A stretch of DNA of 64,000 bases from Limnephilus marmoratus (GCA_917880885.1 OU862928.1:41094962-41158961); one strand, 5' to 3'; shown: positions 40,675 to 50,475, numbered from the stretch's first letter. The notes: generated by a model from the sequence alone, not told the origin. A program made the numbers and translations.

Positions 40675-41170
40675 TTAAAAATTTGATAGCATAGCCCTCT
40701 TGTACCTACCTTCCGTGTAGTAAAATAGATCTGCCACATTATCTATTAGTAACTTCTTGTAACCTAGGTACAAGCGATACTCAGTCCAGTCCCAGTTCGT
40801 ATACTCAGTCTTGTTGCATATAAAAAGGATTTTAGATCGAGTGGTTCTCGTGGGAATATGAAATTCAATTAACTTAGTTAAATCAGGACTGTCTACCATA
40901 GCAATTTTGAACAAAAATAATAATTTGGATATAATTCTTCGATCTGAGAGTCTCAATAAATTTAATTCTTTCATGAAGTAATTGTAATTTATATTTTCAA
41001 TAGTAATACCGAGTTTAAAATTAATAAGTCTTAGAAAGAATGTTGAATTTTTTCGATTGATCTGAATGTATTTTAAAAAGGGGGGACCAGAGCGAGGAGT
41101 TATATTCGACTTGACTACGTACTAAGGATTTTAGTTACATGATCGTGATGATGTGAAATTATTAACTGTG
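40675..41170 (-). pseudogene. Jockey/CR1-type LINE RT C-terminal fragment
   Basis: The minus strand reads VEYNSSLWSPLFK, then (shifted) KELNLLRLSDRRIISKLLFL, FKIAMVDSPDLTKLIEFHIP and TRTTRSKILFICN. Divergent end, several stops upstream. Same protein region as 5029-5429 and 30875-31280. Confidence 0.7.
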
Positions 41171-41287
41171 CGAATTTGAAATATACCTAAACTTTTCTTC
41201 CATCCACAATCAAATGTTTTTTTTAATGGAAGGTCGTTTAAATTATAAGTTACAAAATTGTAAAATCTACAGTCACAATTTGGGAGG

Positions 41288-41527
41288 CCGCCCCAGGAAC
41301 CAACACCTCTGCCATAAGTCACCCCGAGTAGTTCCCTACGTCTGGTGACTTAGCAGGGGTGCCCGAGTTCATGGGGTGAGGTTTATCCAGGTCTTGGCGG
41401 CCGATGCCTCAGCCCACCTGCCGTGTGGTGGGCAGGATCGAGAGAGACTGGTGAGGGCGGTGTTTTATCCTCTCCAGCCGGAATCTTTCGAAGCATTGCC
41501 TTGCACCGCGGTTGGAGTCATGGATTT
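41288..41527 (+). repeat. REP-A 5' part
   Basis: 'aaccaacacctctgccataa', 'gttcatggggtgaggtttat', 'ccaggtcttggcggccgatg', 'aggatcgagagagactggtg' and 'ccttgcaccgcggttggag' match the 5' two thirds of REP-A. The hairpin end is missing. Confidence 0.75.
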
Positions 41528-41669
41528 ATTTATTTCAATAGATTCACATAGATTCGAAGATACTCTAAAATATTTAAAAATACGCGAATCAAAGATATTG
41601 AAATATAAGAGATGTGCTATCCGCAGTTTTTACCGGGTGGGACTGCGCTTCCGGGTATCGCCGATATTG

Positions 41670-42489
41670 TTAAGGGCCCGCAACCCGAATTTCTACCGAT
41701 TTCTTACATATCGCCCTTAAACACGGTAAGTTTTAAAGCTCTTAAAAATATATATGTTATTCTTGAAGATAATATCTAGACATTGCCCGCGTCGAAACGC
41801 AATTTATACACGGTGTACGGAAACTCGTAGTACAAGCGGGAAACTGGTAAATCTACATTACATTCGGAGTCGATTTGTGATATAACTTTTTTGATTTGAG
41901 CTTTCGTTTTCGAATAAATCGTGTCCGAAGTTGGAATTTTTTTGGTTAAATTTGAAAAAAAATTTCACTAGGGGGTTGATTTCAGCTGTGTAATGTCTTA
42001 TAAAATACATCGAAGGGTAAACCGGGCTCAAAAATTTTTTTAACCCTTTAGTTGCCGAAAAAATGGAAAAACAGAAAAAAAATAATATTAAGATCGAAAT
42101 GCTCACTTCGAAAAAAATAAGTTTTTTGGGTTCTCTACGTGATGTAGATTCACCAGTTTCCCGCTTGTACTACGAGTTTCCGGACACATTGTATAAAATT
42201 CCCTCGATAGAAAAAAATCGCAAAGTGTGCTCCAAAAATTATTATAAACACGTTTGTTTCAGTTATTTTACAAGTGACATGCATGAAAAAATTCACAGTG
42301 TTTCTTTAAATGCTGTTTAAGACAATACCAGTCAGATTTTTGCTCTATTTTAAACGAGTCGGGTTTTATTAAACATTTTTGCAATTTTCGCATCGATTTT
42401 GTCGCTGTAAATGTTAGCGCTCTCCTCTAACATTCGTAATTTCGTATCTCTCCATCTTCTTCTTTTCGAGCCCGGTTGCAGAGCCTTAA
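41670..42489. mobile_element. MITE-H copy (minus orientation), interrupted
   Basis: TTAA 'gggcccgcaacccg' ... 'gagcccggttgcagagcc' TTAA, the reverse complement of 18103-18534. It is split at 41808/42192. Confidence 0.85.
41809..42191. mobile_element. TA-MITE with ~50-bp TIRs
   Basis: 383 bp. Left 'cggaaactcgtagtacaagc' + 'gggaaactggtaaatctac'; right is its reverse complement with a few changes. Comparing with the uninterrupted site at about 18391-18402 shows duplication of TA only, as for Tc1/mariner-type MITEs. Non-coding. Confidence 0.85.
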
Positions 42490-42764
42490 CCAATTAACGA
42501 ATACATTAAATGAACGAATTTAACGAATAAACTAAACGCACGTTAAACTAAATTAACGAATTCTTCCCGTATTCAAATAATCAACACTATTAATGCACAC
42601 CTTAAAAAAATCAACGAAATGAAGAAATTCTTTTCGTATACAAACTACTCCGATTAGGTAGTAGTTGGCCGACAATCGCGCGGACATCATAGCATATATG
42701 TTTTGTATTTCAATATCTTTGGCTTGACGATTCAAAGAGGAAATATGAAGATGTTGATACTTAC

Positions 42765-42940
42765 CAACAGTGTGGCTTGCTCCTCGTCCCTGGGACAGAG
42801 GGCGGAGGGCGAGTTGCGGGGGTTCTTGTAGACCCGCCCATCGTCATCCGCCTCCTGCGAGCCCCCGCCCCCGCCCCCAGGTGAGGAACTGGTATCCTCC
42901 CAATCATCGTCGTCATCAGGCGACTCGGTCACGGCGGCCG
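42765..42940 (-). CDS. WAP-domain protein, upstream exon (acidic linker and first WAP Cys)
   Basis: 176 bp between 'tgtctgcag|CGGCC' and 'CTGTTG|GTAAGT', phase 1 in, phase 0 out. It encodes AAVTESPDDDDDWEDTSSS, a glycine run, SQEADDDGRVYKNPRNSPSA and LCPRDEEQATLL. The acidic and Gly/Ser-rich segment looks like an extracellular linker. 'LCPRDEEQATLL' joins in phase to GQKCLRKC at 15109, completing a WAP domain whose first cysteine is here. GC content and codon use (CCC, GGC, CGG) differ strongly from the AT-rich surroundings, as expected for a conserved host exon. Earlier exons must lie beyond 42940; I found none up to 64000. Confidence 0.85.
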
Positions 42941-43014
42941 CTGCAGACAAAACAAGTCACTCCATCAGTTATAGTAATCCTTATTCAATGCACAACCAAC
43001 TGTATATGGAAATC

Positions 43015-43024
43015 TATCTATATA

Positions 43025-43059
<35 letters not shown>

Positions 43060-43648
43060 ATATATATAAATGAATCGCTGAAATGTATGTACGCGCATAA
43101 CTTCCGAACGACTGCACCAAATAGGATAATTCTTTTTTTGTTGTGTTCGTCATTGTCAGGAGAAGGTTTGTATTAAACTACTGGTGAGCTCTGACATCAT
43201 GAAATTTGTATAAAAATGAATCGCCGAAATGTATGAACGCGCAGAACTTCCGAACGAATGCACCAAATTGCATAATTTTTTTGTTGTGTTCTTTATTATT
43301 TGGTGAGCTCTAGCATTATGAAATTTGTATAAAATAATTGCAATAGGTTGTACGCGAGCTGTTTGAAAACTAAATGCACCGGGACTTAATATATGGAACG
43401 CCGGAGGGAGGGGGGAGGGGAATCCGAGAGGAGGGAGGGGTACTCGGGAGGGGAGTTTGCGGGACGGGGGGAAGGGGGGGAGTGGAGTGGGGAGAGGAAA
43501 GGTGGAGGAGGTGGAGTGGAAAGGGGAAGAGTACGCGGGAGAGGAATGGGGATGCAGGAAGGGGAACGGGAAGAATGGGAAAGGACACGCAGGAAGAAAT
43601 AATTTCTTTATAAAATGGCTTAGCAACGCATGCCGGGTACCAGCTAGT
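43015..43648 (-). repeat. R-E repeat with CTAT microsatellite
   Basis: On the minus strand: CTAGCTGGTACCCGGCATGC, pyrimidine tract (43380-43600), then a partly duplicated distal part ('ttcggaagttctgcgcgttc' and 'ttcggaagttatgcgcgtac'), ending in (GATA)n (43020-43062). The long Gly/Glu-rich or Pro-rich frames over it are artefacts. Confidence 0.85.
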
Positions 43649-43710
43649 AGATAAAAAAAATTATAAACCAAAACAAATATAAACATGATGCCCGAAACTA
43701 ATGATACAAA

Positions 43711-43757
43711 ATTCATCAGTTTCCTGCTTGTACTACAATTTTCCGGGTACCGTTGTA
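43711..43757. repeat. Terminus of the TA-MITE family
   Basis: 'catcagtttcctgcttgtac' + 'tacaattttccgg' is a diverged copy of the 41809-42191 terminus. Confidence 0.6.
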
Positions 43758-43814
43758 TACATTATTATTCTTAACATTACTTGAGGATTCATTGCGTAAT
43801 TCCGTTTACATTGC

Positions 43815-43968
43815 TGCCCTCCGTGGTCGAGGGGTATGGCTCTCAATTAGCGAGCCGGGTTCAAATCCATTTTATTTGTTTTTAATTTTTAACTTGTTAT
43901 TAAATGTCTTAATTTTGTTAATATTGTCTTCATTTAATTAAATATTATAATTTGAGATTTTACTCATA
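43815..43968 (+). repeat. SINE-C 5' part with tRNA-like head
   Basis: 'ctccgtggtcgaggggtatg' (A-box-like) and 'gccgggttcaaatcc' (B box) are followed by the SINE-C body start 'gttaatattgtcttcattta'. The tail is missing. Confidence 0.65.
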
Positions 43969-43972
43969 AGAT

Positions 43973-44038
43973 AAGTTTTAAGATTTTCACGGCCAAAAGC
44001 ATTTTCGTTATTTGTTTTTGGGGTATTATGCCGTGTTC
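43973..44038 (+). repeat. Penelope-type terminus fragment
   Basis: 'gataagttttaagattttca' + 'cggccaaaagcattttcgtt' equals the reverse complement of about 20635-20690, the outer part of the inverted hammerhead repeat. It ends at 'gccgtgtt'. Confidence 0.7.
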
Positions 44039-44278
44039 ATAAAGTTAAAAATAAATATTCCACCTAGACTTGCAGGAAAAGTCAATAGATGTCGCGTATT
44101 AAAAATAAAATGGATAAAAATTTATCCAGACACTATCTAGATAGCATTTAGTTCGAGTTGAATCTTGCGATCATATATAAAGATAGCAGCCAATAATATG
44201 TGCGTTAAGAAAATGAAGATAATATTGGTAGTTCTTAGTCGAAGTATGGTATAGTTAAAAGTGACCGAATTTGGTATG

Positions 44279-44351
44279 GGTTCCGTAGCTCAGTTGGTAG
44301 AGCACTCGCCATGTAAGCAAAGGGTCCTGGGTTCGTGTCCCAGTGGAGCCA
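44279..44351 (+). tRNA. tRNA-Thr(TGT)-like sequence forming the head of a SINE
   Basis: 73 nt that fold as a cloverleaf: acceptor GGTTCCG/TGGAGCC, D arm GCTCAGTTGGTAGAGC, anticodon loop CATGTAA (TGT), T arm CTGGG TTCGTGT CCCAG. The anticodon stem CTCGC/GCAAA has broken pairs and SINE-C body follows directly, so it is more likely a SINE head or tRNA pseudogene than a working tRNA gene. Confidence 0.5.
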
Positions 44352-44752
44352 ATATCTTTTTCTAATTTTTCTGTCTCTAGATTTACGATTGAGTTTCGCT
44401 AATTTTGTACTAATTTAATTAAACATTATATTTGATGAAATTGGGTTTTTTTCACAATTAATTAATTTAAAAAAAAAAGTATATTTGCGGCACGTTCCAG
44501 AGTGCAAAATACTCTCAGTATCTCTCTGGTGCAAGACCACCATTGACAATAAAAAATATTGCTTGAAATGGCTTTAGCCGTGTTTGGTGATCAGTTATGA
44601 ATAGCCAGGTACTTCCCCACCTTCCTCTCCCCAACTCCTCACCCTCCCCACTACTTTCAGTCAAATAACATACCCCAATTGGGGATGCCATAGGCTCACC
44701 GGCTCCAGACATTTGGGATTCTGATGCAGTGTTCACATTAAAAAAAAACAGC
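44279..44752 (+). repeat. SINE-C, complete, with tRNA-Thr-like head
   Basis: Head 44279-44351, body 'attgagtttcgctaattttg', 'tttgcggcacgttccagagt', 'ttgaaatggctttagccgtg', 'aataccccaattggggatgc'-like block, then 'ttcacattaaaaaaaaac'. The body and tail equal those of copies with different heads at 44853, 50620 and 59650. Confidence 0.8.
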
Positions 44753-44792
44753 GGTTTGCAACAAACACCACAAGAAATTTTATAAAATATTT

Positions 44793-44845
44793 TTTTAGAA
44801 AGCCAAACATTCCTTCATTACGAATAACCGGACAATAATTAAAAA
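44793..44845 (-). repeat. SINE-I tail fragment
   Basis: 'agaaagccaaacattccttc' and 'attacgaataaccggaca' match the 3' hairpin region of SINE-I. Confidence 0.6.
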
Positions 44846-44852
44846 AAAACCT

Positions 44853-45274
44853 CTTTTTTTTTTTTTTTTTTACTGTGTATACCGCACAAGAATCTCAACT
44901 GCTCCCGTCTGGAGCCAGTGAGACTATGGCATCCCCAATTGGGGTATGTTGTGAGGCTGAAGGTAATGGGGAGGGGAAGGAGGTGGAAAGAGGAAGGTTG
45001 GGAAGTACCTGGCTATTCAGATCTGGTCACTAAACACGGCTAAAGCCATTTTCAAGCAACGTTTCAATTCTGAATGGTGGTCTTACACCAGGGCGATACT
45101 AATAGTATCTTCCACTCTGGAACATGCCGCAAATATACTATATATTATTTTAAATGAATTAATTGTGAAATAACACAAATTAATCAAATAAAATTTATTT
45201 GCGCATGCCGGGTTCGAACCCGCGACCTCCGGAATGTGAATCAAGAGTCTTAGCCACTGGACTACGGAGGTCGT
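44853..45274 (-). repeat. SINE-C, complete
   Basis: Minus strand: head 'gacctccgtagtccagtggc' and B box 'cgggttcgaacccggc', body 'tttgcggcacgttccagagt', tail 'gattcttgtgcggtatacac', poly-A (T run 44853-44871). About 420 bp. Confidence 0.85.
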
Positions 45275-45309
45275 TCAAATTTATTTTATCCCTTATTATT
45301 GTTCTTTTA

Positions 45310-45490
45310 ATTGAAAAGTAATGATTAAGGCAAGATTTTTATGCATAGCACAAAGGGTAACAATTATATCTATTATATCAATTTATCTGCATTGAAAAAA
45401 ACTCCCGAGAAAAGATACATGCCGCCGACAGGACTCGAACCTGCGTCCTTCTGATATCCGGTCGACTGCTCTTATCTCCTACCCGCCAAA
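45310..45490 (-). repeat. SINE-D, tRNA-like head
   Basis: Minus strand 'ggcgggtaggagataagagc' and 'gacgcaggttcgagtcctgt' (B box), then 'atgtatcttttctcgggagt' and 'gtgctatgcataaaaatc'. A head-less second copy is at 45685-45785. Confidence 0.7.
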
Positions 45491-45684
45491 TAATTCAATA
45501 TATACTAGTGTTTCATTAAAAACAATTACTGCTAATTAAATTTTTCCACGTACTAACAACCAACTTTATTGTTATATGAGAAAGGCATTGTAAGTGCTAA
45601 ATCTCCCACTAGGTGGCGTCGAGACAAATTATGCCTACATTTTGGTGAAATACTTTAACTCGTAAAATATTAATTATCATTTTT
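45491..45684. other. No gene seen
   Basis: AT-rich spacer between SINE-D copies. Confidence 0.4.
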
Positions 45685-45785
45685 TAATTGATGATTTTTA
45701 TGCATAGCACAAAATGTAATAATTATTAGCCTGAAACACTCATCTACATTGAAAAAATCTCCCGAGAAAAGATACATGCTAGAAA
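45685..45785 (-). repeat. SINE-D body fragment
   Basis: 'tttttatgcatagcacaaaa' and 'tctcccgagaaaagatacat' repeat the 45330-45425 sequence; the tRNA-like part is absent. Confidence 0.7.
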
Positions 45786-46375
45786 AGATACAGGATACTG
45801 TGTTTGTACCAGCTCACAGTCTCTCACATAAAAATCGTTGTGTCTCTCTTACTATCAAAGTAACAAATATGATCTAAACGGTATTGGAAAGAGAAAACAA
45901 TAATCTATTGTATGTATTCAAACCTGAAAATTAACCACAATATAGGTAATTAAAATGTACAGATTAATGAAACCAAAGTTTCCGACCACAATTAAAAAAA
46001 ATATTATGAAAATCCATGATTTTTTTAGGAATTACTTTTACATAAAGTGAAATGATAATAACGTTTATAATTTATTTGTCTAATAAAATATGTAAGCGTT
46101 TTTATTTTTTTTTCGTTTATCAGTAACTAGCAGAACCGGCCGCGTATTTACAAAACCTATACCGATTCAGTCGCGGTAACGACAATTTACATTTTAAATA
46201 TACCTCTATATTGGTTATTTTTTATCACATTGCAAAAACAAAAATTGTTCTAAAATCTAGATAAAATAATCTTTCCAATGCGTATATTAGAAATTAATAA
46301 TTTTATTTCTAAATACTTAAATTTTAAAATTGAAAATTTAAAGTGACTGAAACGCGGTAGGGATTGTAAATACGC
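45786..46375. other. No gene seen
   Basis: AT-rich; no repeat or coding signal recognised. Confidence 0.45.
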
Positions 46376-46717
46376 CAACCGGCCACGCGTTGCTGTGGCT
46401 AACAAAACACTTTGTAAAATCCAACCTTTGTAACCACCGCCGTCTTTGAGTTTATCGCGAAGAGATAGACAGATGCCGCGGAGGACTTTAATTTATAATA
46501 CGTAGAGATGGTGTAAAAGATTATAATGATGTGAATGAAATGCTTGGGGTAACTAACGTATTTACAATTTACACAAATCCTTGACAAATTACATACCTAA
46601 CTTTCCTCACGAAACACTCTATCTATTGGTGAAAACCGCATGAAAATCCGTTCAGTAGTTTTCGAGTTTATCGCGAACACACGGCGCGGGGGACTTTACT
46701 TTATAATATGTAGAGAT
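46376..46717 (+). repeat. R-F repeat, internally deleted
   Basis: 'accggccacgcgttgctgtg', 'taatttataatacgtagaga', then directly 'cacgaaacactctatctatt' and the end 'ataatatgtagagat'. The middle ~300 bp of the 23.9-kb copy is missing. Confidence 0.8.
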
Positions 46718-46802
46718 TTTGGTTAGAAAAAATATAAGGTGAGCCAATTTTTAAAGCTTGCATTCAAAATTTTCATGTATAAAAAATTACCTGGTTTTAT
46801 AT

Positions 46803-46965
46803 AAGGGAACGTACCCATACTACGTGACACGTTTAGGGGGGGGGGGGGTCTTCAAAATGTCACGCTCCATACAAATGAGCGGCGGGTTGCTTAGGATTTT
46901 GGTCACCGGGGGGGGGGGGTTAAAAATTGCAAAAAGTTGGTCACGTAGTATGGGTACGTTCCCTA
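46803..46965. mobile_element. MITE-L, complete
   Basis: 'agggaacgtacccatactac' to 'gtagtatgggtacgttccct' with internal G runs of 13 and 13, about 163 bp. Confidence 0.9.
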
Positions 46966-47019
46966 ATTTGAATGTGTAATTTACGACCTTTCAAAAACAG
47001 TTTTTATTTTTCGGATAAC

Positions 47020-47425
47020 AAACTAACTAACCATCACGCCGTTTCCCGCAGGGGTAGGCAGAGAGGACGGACCGCCAAATTACTCGATCTTGGCACACAC
47101 TCCTTGCCTCGTTCGCATTCATAAATCGTTTCATACATGCACTTATATTATTCCGACTCTTCACATGGCCCGACTCAAGTATCTGATTCACTTGGTCGTG
47201 CCATGTCTTCCTCGAGCGTCCCCGACTTCTTCTACCATTCACATTTGCGTCATATATTCTCCTTACACTCCTTTCCTGTTCATTCGCTCTACATGCCCAA
47301 ACCATCTGAGCGTCCCTTTCTTAATCTCCATTCTTCGCGGATCTCCACATTTCTCACACGATCGTACTTGGTTTTACCACACATCCGCCTCAGGGATCTC
47401 ATTTCTACAGCATTTTTTCGGATAT
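47020..47425 (-). pseudogene. LINE RT C-terminal fragment (same family as 7046-7775)
   Basis: The minus strand reads MVWACRANEQERSVRRIYDA, NVNGRRSRGRSRKTWHDQVN, QILESGHVKSRNN and ACMKRFMNANEARSVCQDR, stop near 47027. The upstream portion (47310-47425) is frameshifted. It keeps the 3' ~100 bp lacking in the 7-kb copy. Confidence 0.8.
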
Positions 47426-47717
47426 GTTCACAAATGTACCATTTATTTGGATTTTATTGCAAAGCGGAAATATTTTACCTACTGATGAAATATGTCTGAT
47501 TTTTTAATGTTTTTTTTATAATTATATAAAAATTGCAGTTAATTATAATTTATTACCCGCTAAGCTACTGCAAGTAGCTTATGGTGAAAAACAGTGAAAT
47601 AGGAAAATACACATTTTTTTAAATATCAAGAAACAGTTGAAAATTCAATACATTAGCAATTATTAGTAGTTAATAACATACTTGCAATTTAATGCATGGT
47701 AAGAATGAGCAAAATAT
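47426..47717. other. No gene seen
   Basis: AT-rich flank of the mariner element. Confidence 0.4.
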
Positions 47718-48640
47718 TAGGTCCTCACATATGAAATTGGCGTTTTGCCGTACTGGCAACTTTGATCTCAAATATCTTCTCTTTGGTTAGGAATTTCAAA
47801 TCAAATTTATACAGCTATATTTACTCATGTATTTGGGGTTCGAAAATTATAATTCATTTGTTTTTTCCTGAATTGTTTTTTTTCTTTGCGTCACTTAGTT
47901 TACAGAATGGAAAACTTGAAATATCGCGTTATTTACGAGTACGAGTTCCACCGTGGCACCAGTGCTGCAGAAACGGCTCGAAGGATTAATGATGTGTATG
48001 GCGACGGTGCCGCAAAAGAAAACACAGTGCGTTTTTGGTTCCAACGTTTTCGTTCTGGAAATTTCGACCTGCAGAACAAGCCCCGTGGACGGCTGGAGAC
48101 CAAAGTTGATAATGAAGAATTGAAGGCTATTGTGGAAGCGGATCCATCGCAAACCACGTCCGAGTTAGCTGCAGGCTGCGGTGTTAGTGATAAAACTGTT
48201 TTAATCCACTTGAAGCAAATTGGGAAGGTGAAAAGCTTGAAAGGTGGGTACCTCACGAATTGAGTGAAGCAAATCAACAAACGCGCGTTGACCGCTAGAC
48301 CACACACTGCACAACAGACGGCTACCAAATTAGAGATGCTTCAATTGGAATGTCTAAGACATCCACCGTACTCTCCGGACCTTGCCCCAACAGATTACCA
48401 TTTTTTTCGAAATTTGGATAACTTCTTGCAAGGGAAAAAATTCAACTCCGATGGGGCAGTCCAAACTGCCTTCAAAGATTTTATTGATTCCCGTCCGAAT
48501 GGTTTTTTTAGTATGAGATGGCAAAAGTGTATAGGTAGCAAGGTTACATACTTTGATTAAAAAAATATATTATATTTTTAAAAAAATCGACTTTATGTTC
48601 CTCCCATACAACACGCCAATTTCATATGTAAAGGACCTAA
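47718..48640 (+). mobile_element. mariner element, internally deleted
   Basis: TIRs 'ttaggtcctcacatatgaaa' + 'ttggcg' and their inverse 'cgccaatttcatatgtaaag' + 'gacctaa', flanked by TA at 47716-47717 and 48641-48642. 923 bp against about 1.3 kb for full mariners. Confidence 0.9.
47907..48560 (+). pseudogene. mariner transposase with catalytic core deleted
   Basis: ATG at 47907. The N-terminal DNA-binding half is well kept: YRVIYEYEFHRGTSAAETAR, ENTVRFWFQRFRSGNFDLQN, PSQTTSELAAGCGVSDKTVL. A one-base loss near 48237 shifts the frame (WVPHELSEANQQTRVDR continues in frame 2). Then DNA jumps to ARPHTAQQTATKLE, HPPYSPDLAPTDYHFFRNLD and NGFFSMRWQKCIGSKVTYFD, stop near 48560. The segment with the first two catalytic Asp residues (CDEKW and LHDN motifs) is gone, so no active enzyme can be made. 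Motif wording is closest to the mellifera subfamily. Confidence 0.9.
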
Positions 48641-49169
48641 TATAATAAGGTTACTCCCTATTAGCCATGATTTTAACATCATGGAGAATTTTGTGAGAGC
48701 AATTTTCTATTAATATTAATGGTATAATATATTCAAGGGTACTTTGACCATATTTGTTTTGAAACACAGGTACTTTCACAGGTACGGTTACCACAATTGT
48801 AAAAAATGCTCAAAAGTTATTTATTTAAAACGTGAAAAACTTTCTTGACAAATAAAAAAAGCACTTTAAACTCAGAGGCGTCACCATGGAACTATGATTG
48901 TAAGGAAGCGGCATAAACATTTCGGAACCTATTATACCGCCAAAACCAGTGTAGCTGTCTCCATTTTTCGGCGGCGGAGAGTGGGGATACAGACGGGGTT
49001 ACCGCTCAGCGATCGGGGGGAGGGAGAGCGCTTTACAGGGAAGGGCCGAACTGGTAATGGGCTCATTATTTAATTTATTTTTTAATTAAAAAACGTTCCT
49101 CAGTTTTTTTTCGTATTTTAAGCACAAAATATAATAGCCCATTACGTATTATTTGCTGAACGAATTTCT
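48641..49169. other. No gene seen
   Basis: Unassigned; a GC-richer patch at about 48960-49050. Confidence 0.4.
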
Positions 49170-49262
49170 TTTTCATAATTAATAGTTTTCTTAGTTTTAA
49201 CCACGTTTATTGTTTATAAAAAACCGACATATTTCCTGAGCAATGCTCACTTCCTCAGCGTT
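49170..49262 (-). repeat. Decayed Penelope-type hammerhead terminus
   Basis: On the minus strand CTGAGGA (consensus CTGATGA changed), a GAGCATTGCTC stem-loop, GAAATATGTCGG. This parallels the 29.6-kb remnant. Confidence 0.5.
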
Positions 49263-49269
49263 TACTTAA

Positions 49270-50340
49270 TTAAAAAAAAAGATTATGAAATAACTAAGGT
49301 ATAAAATTAGAGAGTCAGCAACGCTCTCACAGAACAAGTGTGTTGCTAATTTAACTTTTATTTTTTGATTTTGAAAATTTATATGTATCGGCCTCAATTT
49401 GTTCGCAAAATGTAATATTTCATCATTTTGAATTTGATTTAAGCTTTCCAAATGATTCCATTTGGCTTCAATCTTATTTTCATCAACTATTACTTTTTTG
49501 GCTTGAAAAGCGTTTCGAACTAATTTTATCATGTGGCAGGCTTCTAAAAATATGCAAACATCTTCTATAGTAGATGGATGTTCGAAAAAAGTTTTTAATT
49601 GTGTAGGATCGAACGAACAGCCTAAAATTTTGGCCATAGAATGTTCGCCGGACACCCATCAAACGTTAAAGATACCACATCAATTACCCGTAAGATGAAT
49701 CTTTTCCAAACATTTACATACCAAATTTGCCCTTTGTTCACCGGAAATTCCATTTACTAAAAAAAATCCAACAGGCAACTTCCAACTATTATTGATTGCC
49801 ACAACCATTAAGACAAAGGCTTCTTTTGCCCTTGTCAGGCAATCGCCGTCTAACTTAGCACCTATGTCAATAAATCCATGGTAATTGGAGCCATCAAATT
49901 CGATCTTAGTCATTATGGCCATTTCATCGATCACTAGTCCGCAGAGTATTTTTTTACTTGAAGCTTCAACCTTCATCTTCAAAGCACGAAATGCTTCCAC
50001 TGTGAAACCAGCCTGGCCATCAATACTCTCGTACCACTTCCCAAGGGTCCTAGGGTGTGGCAAACATATATCAAAACTTCTTCGTACGTAATCGTTAGCT
50101 TTTGGAGAATAAAAATGCAAAGTTAGAGCAAACGATCTAATAAGGGCCGGGGAGAATTTTTTTTGTCGGTTTTCCTTTATTCTATAGCTGCCGGTTATAA
50201 AGTTCTCTACTGCTGATTGAAATTGACTCCAAGTCCGTAAACTCGTTTTCATTAACAAAAGATACAAAAAACAAAAGATACAACGGAGAATCGACCTAAC
50301 CTGCAAATAGGTAAGATTTTTTTTCATAACTAAATTCATT
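49270..50340 (-). pseudogene. P-element/THAP9-like transposase remnant
   Basis: The minus strand reads QKKFSPALIRSFALTLHFYS, DICLPHPRTLGKWYESIDGQ, AGFTVEAFRALKMKVEAS, ILCGLVIDEMAIMTKIEFDG, AKEAFVLMVVAINNSWKLPV, GFFLVNGISGEQRANLVCKC, then with two shifts DVVSLTFDGCPANI and MAKILGCSFDPTQLKTFFEH, EACHMIKLVRNAF, ending in stops near 49270. This is the Tnp_P_element region (DDE-type, first Asp in 'LVIDEMA', second in 'FDGCPAN'). The C-terminal catalytic Glu region is missing. A THAP-like exon lies just upstream (50402-50475). Confidence 0.8.
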
Positions 50341-50401
50341 TTAATTAGGGTAGGTATATGTACAAGATTTTTAGCGCACTACCGATATTTGTGAGCATCA
50401 G

Positions 50402-50475
50402 CCGCCACTGGTCATCACTCCGATTTAAGGCATCAACCCACTTTCTTTTTCTCTCAGGGTCTTTTGGAAACCTTT
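50402..50475 (-). pseudogene. THAP-domain fragment of the P-like transposase
   Basis: FPKDPERKRKWVDALNRSDD follows a 'ttattaaag' acceptor-like site. The FP-x-DP-x(4)-W spacing matches the N-terminal part of a THAP zinc finger. It breaks at 'cagtggcgg', a hAT-type terminus, so another insertion may separate it from the transposase body. Confidence 0.6.

Larger units (their letters stand above)
41591..42720. mobile_element. R-J MITE containing MITE-H containing a TA-MITE
   Basis: Outer R-J: AAAGATATTGAAATA (41591) to ATTTCAATATCTTT (42720), same as 27868-28190. Middle MITE-H: TTAA 41670-41673 to TTAA 42486-42489. Inner TA-MITE: 41809-42191. Empty versions of the outer two exist elsewhere in the window. 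Confidence 0.85.

Noticed and set aside
44279..44351. Functional tRNA-Thr gene
   Set aside because: The anticodon stem is mispaired and SINE-C body follows directly; annotated instead as a SINE head at reduced confidence.
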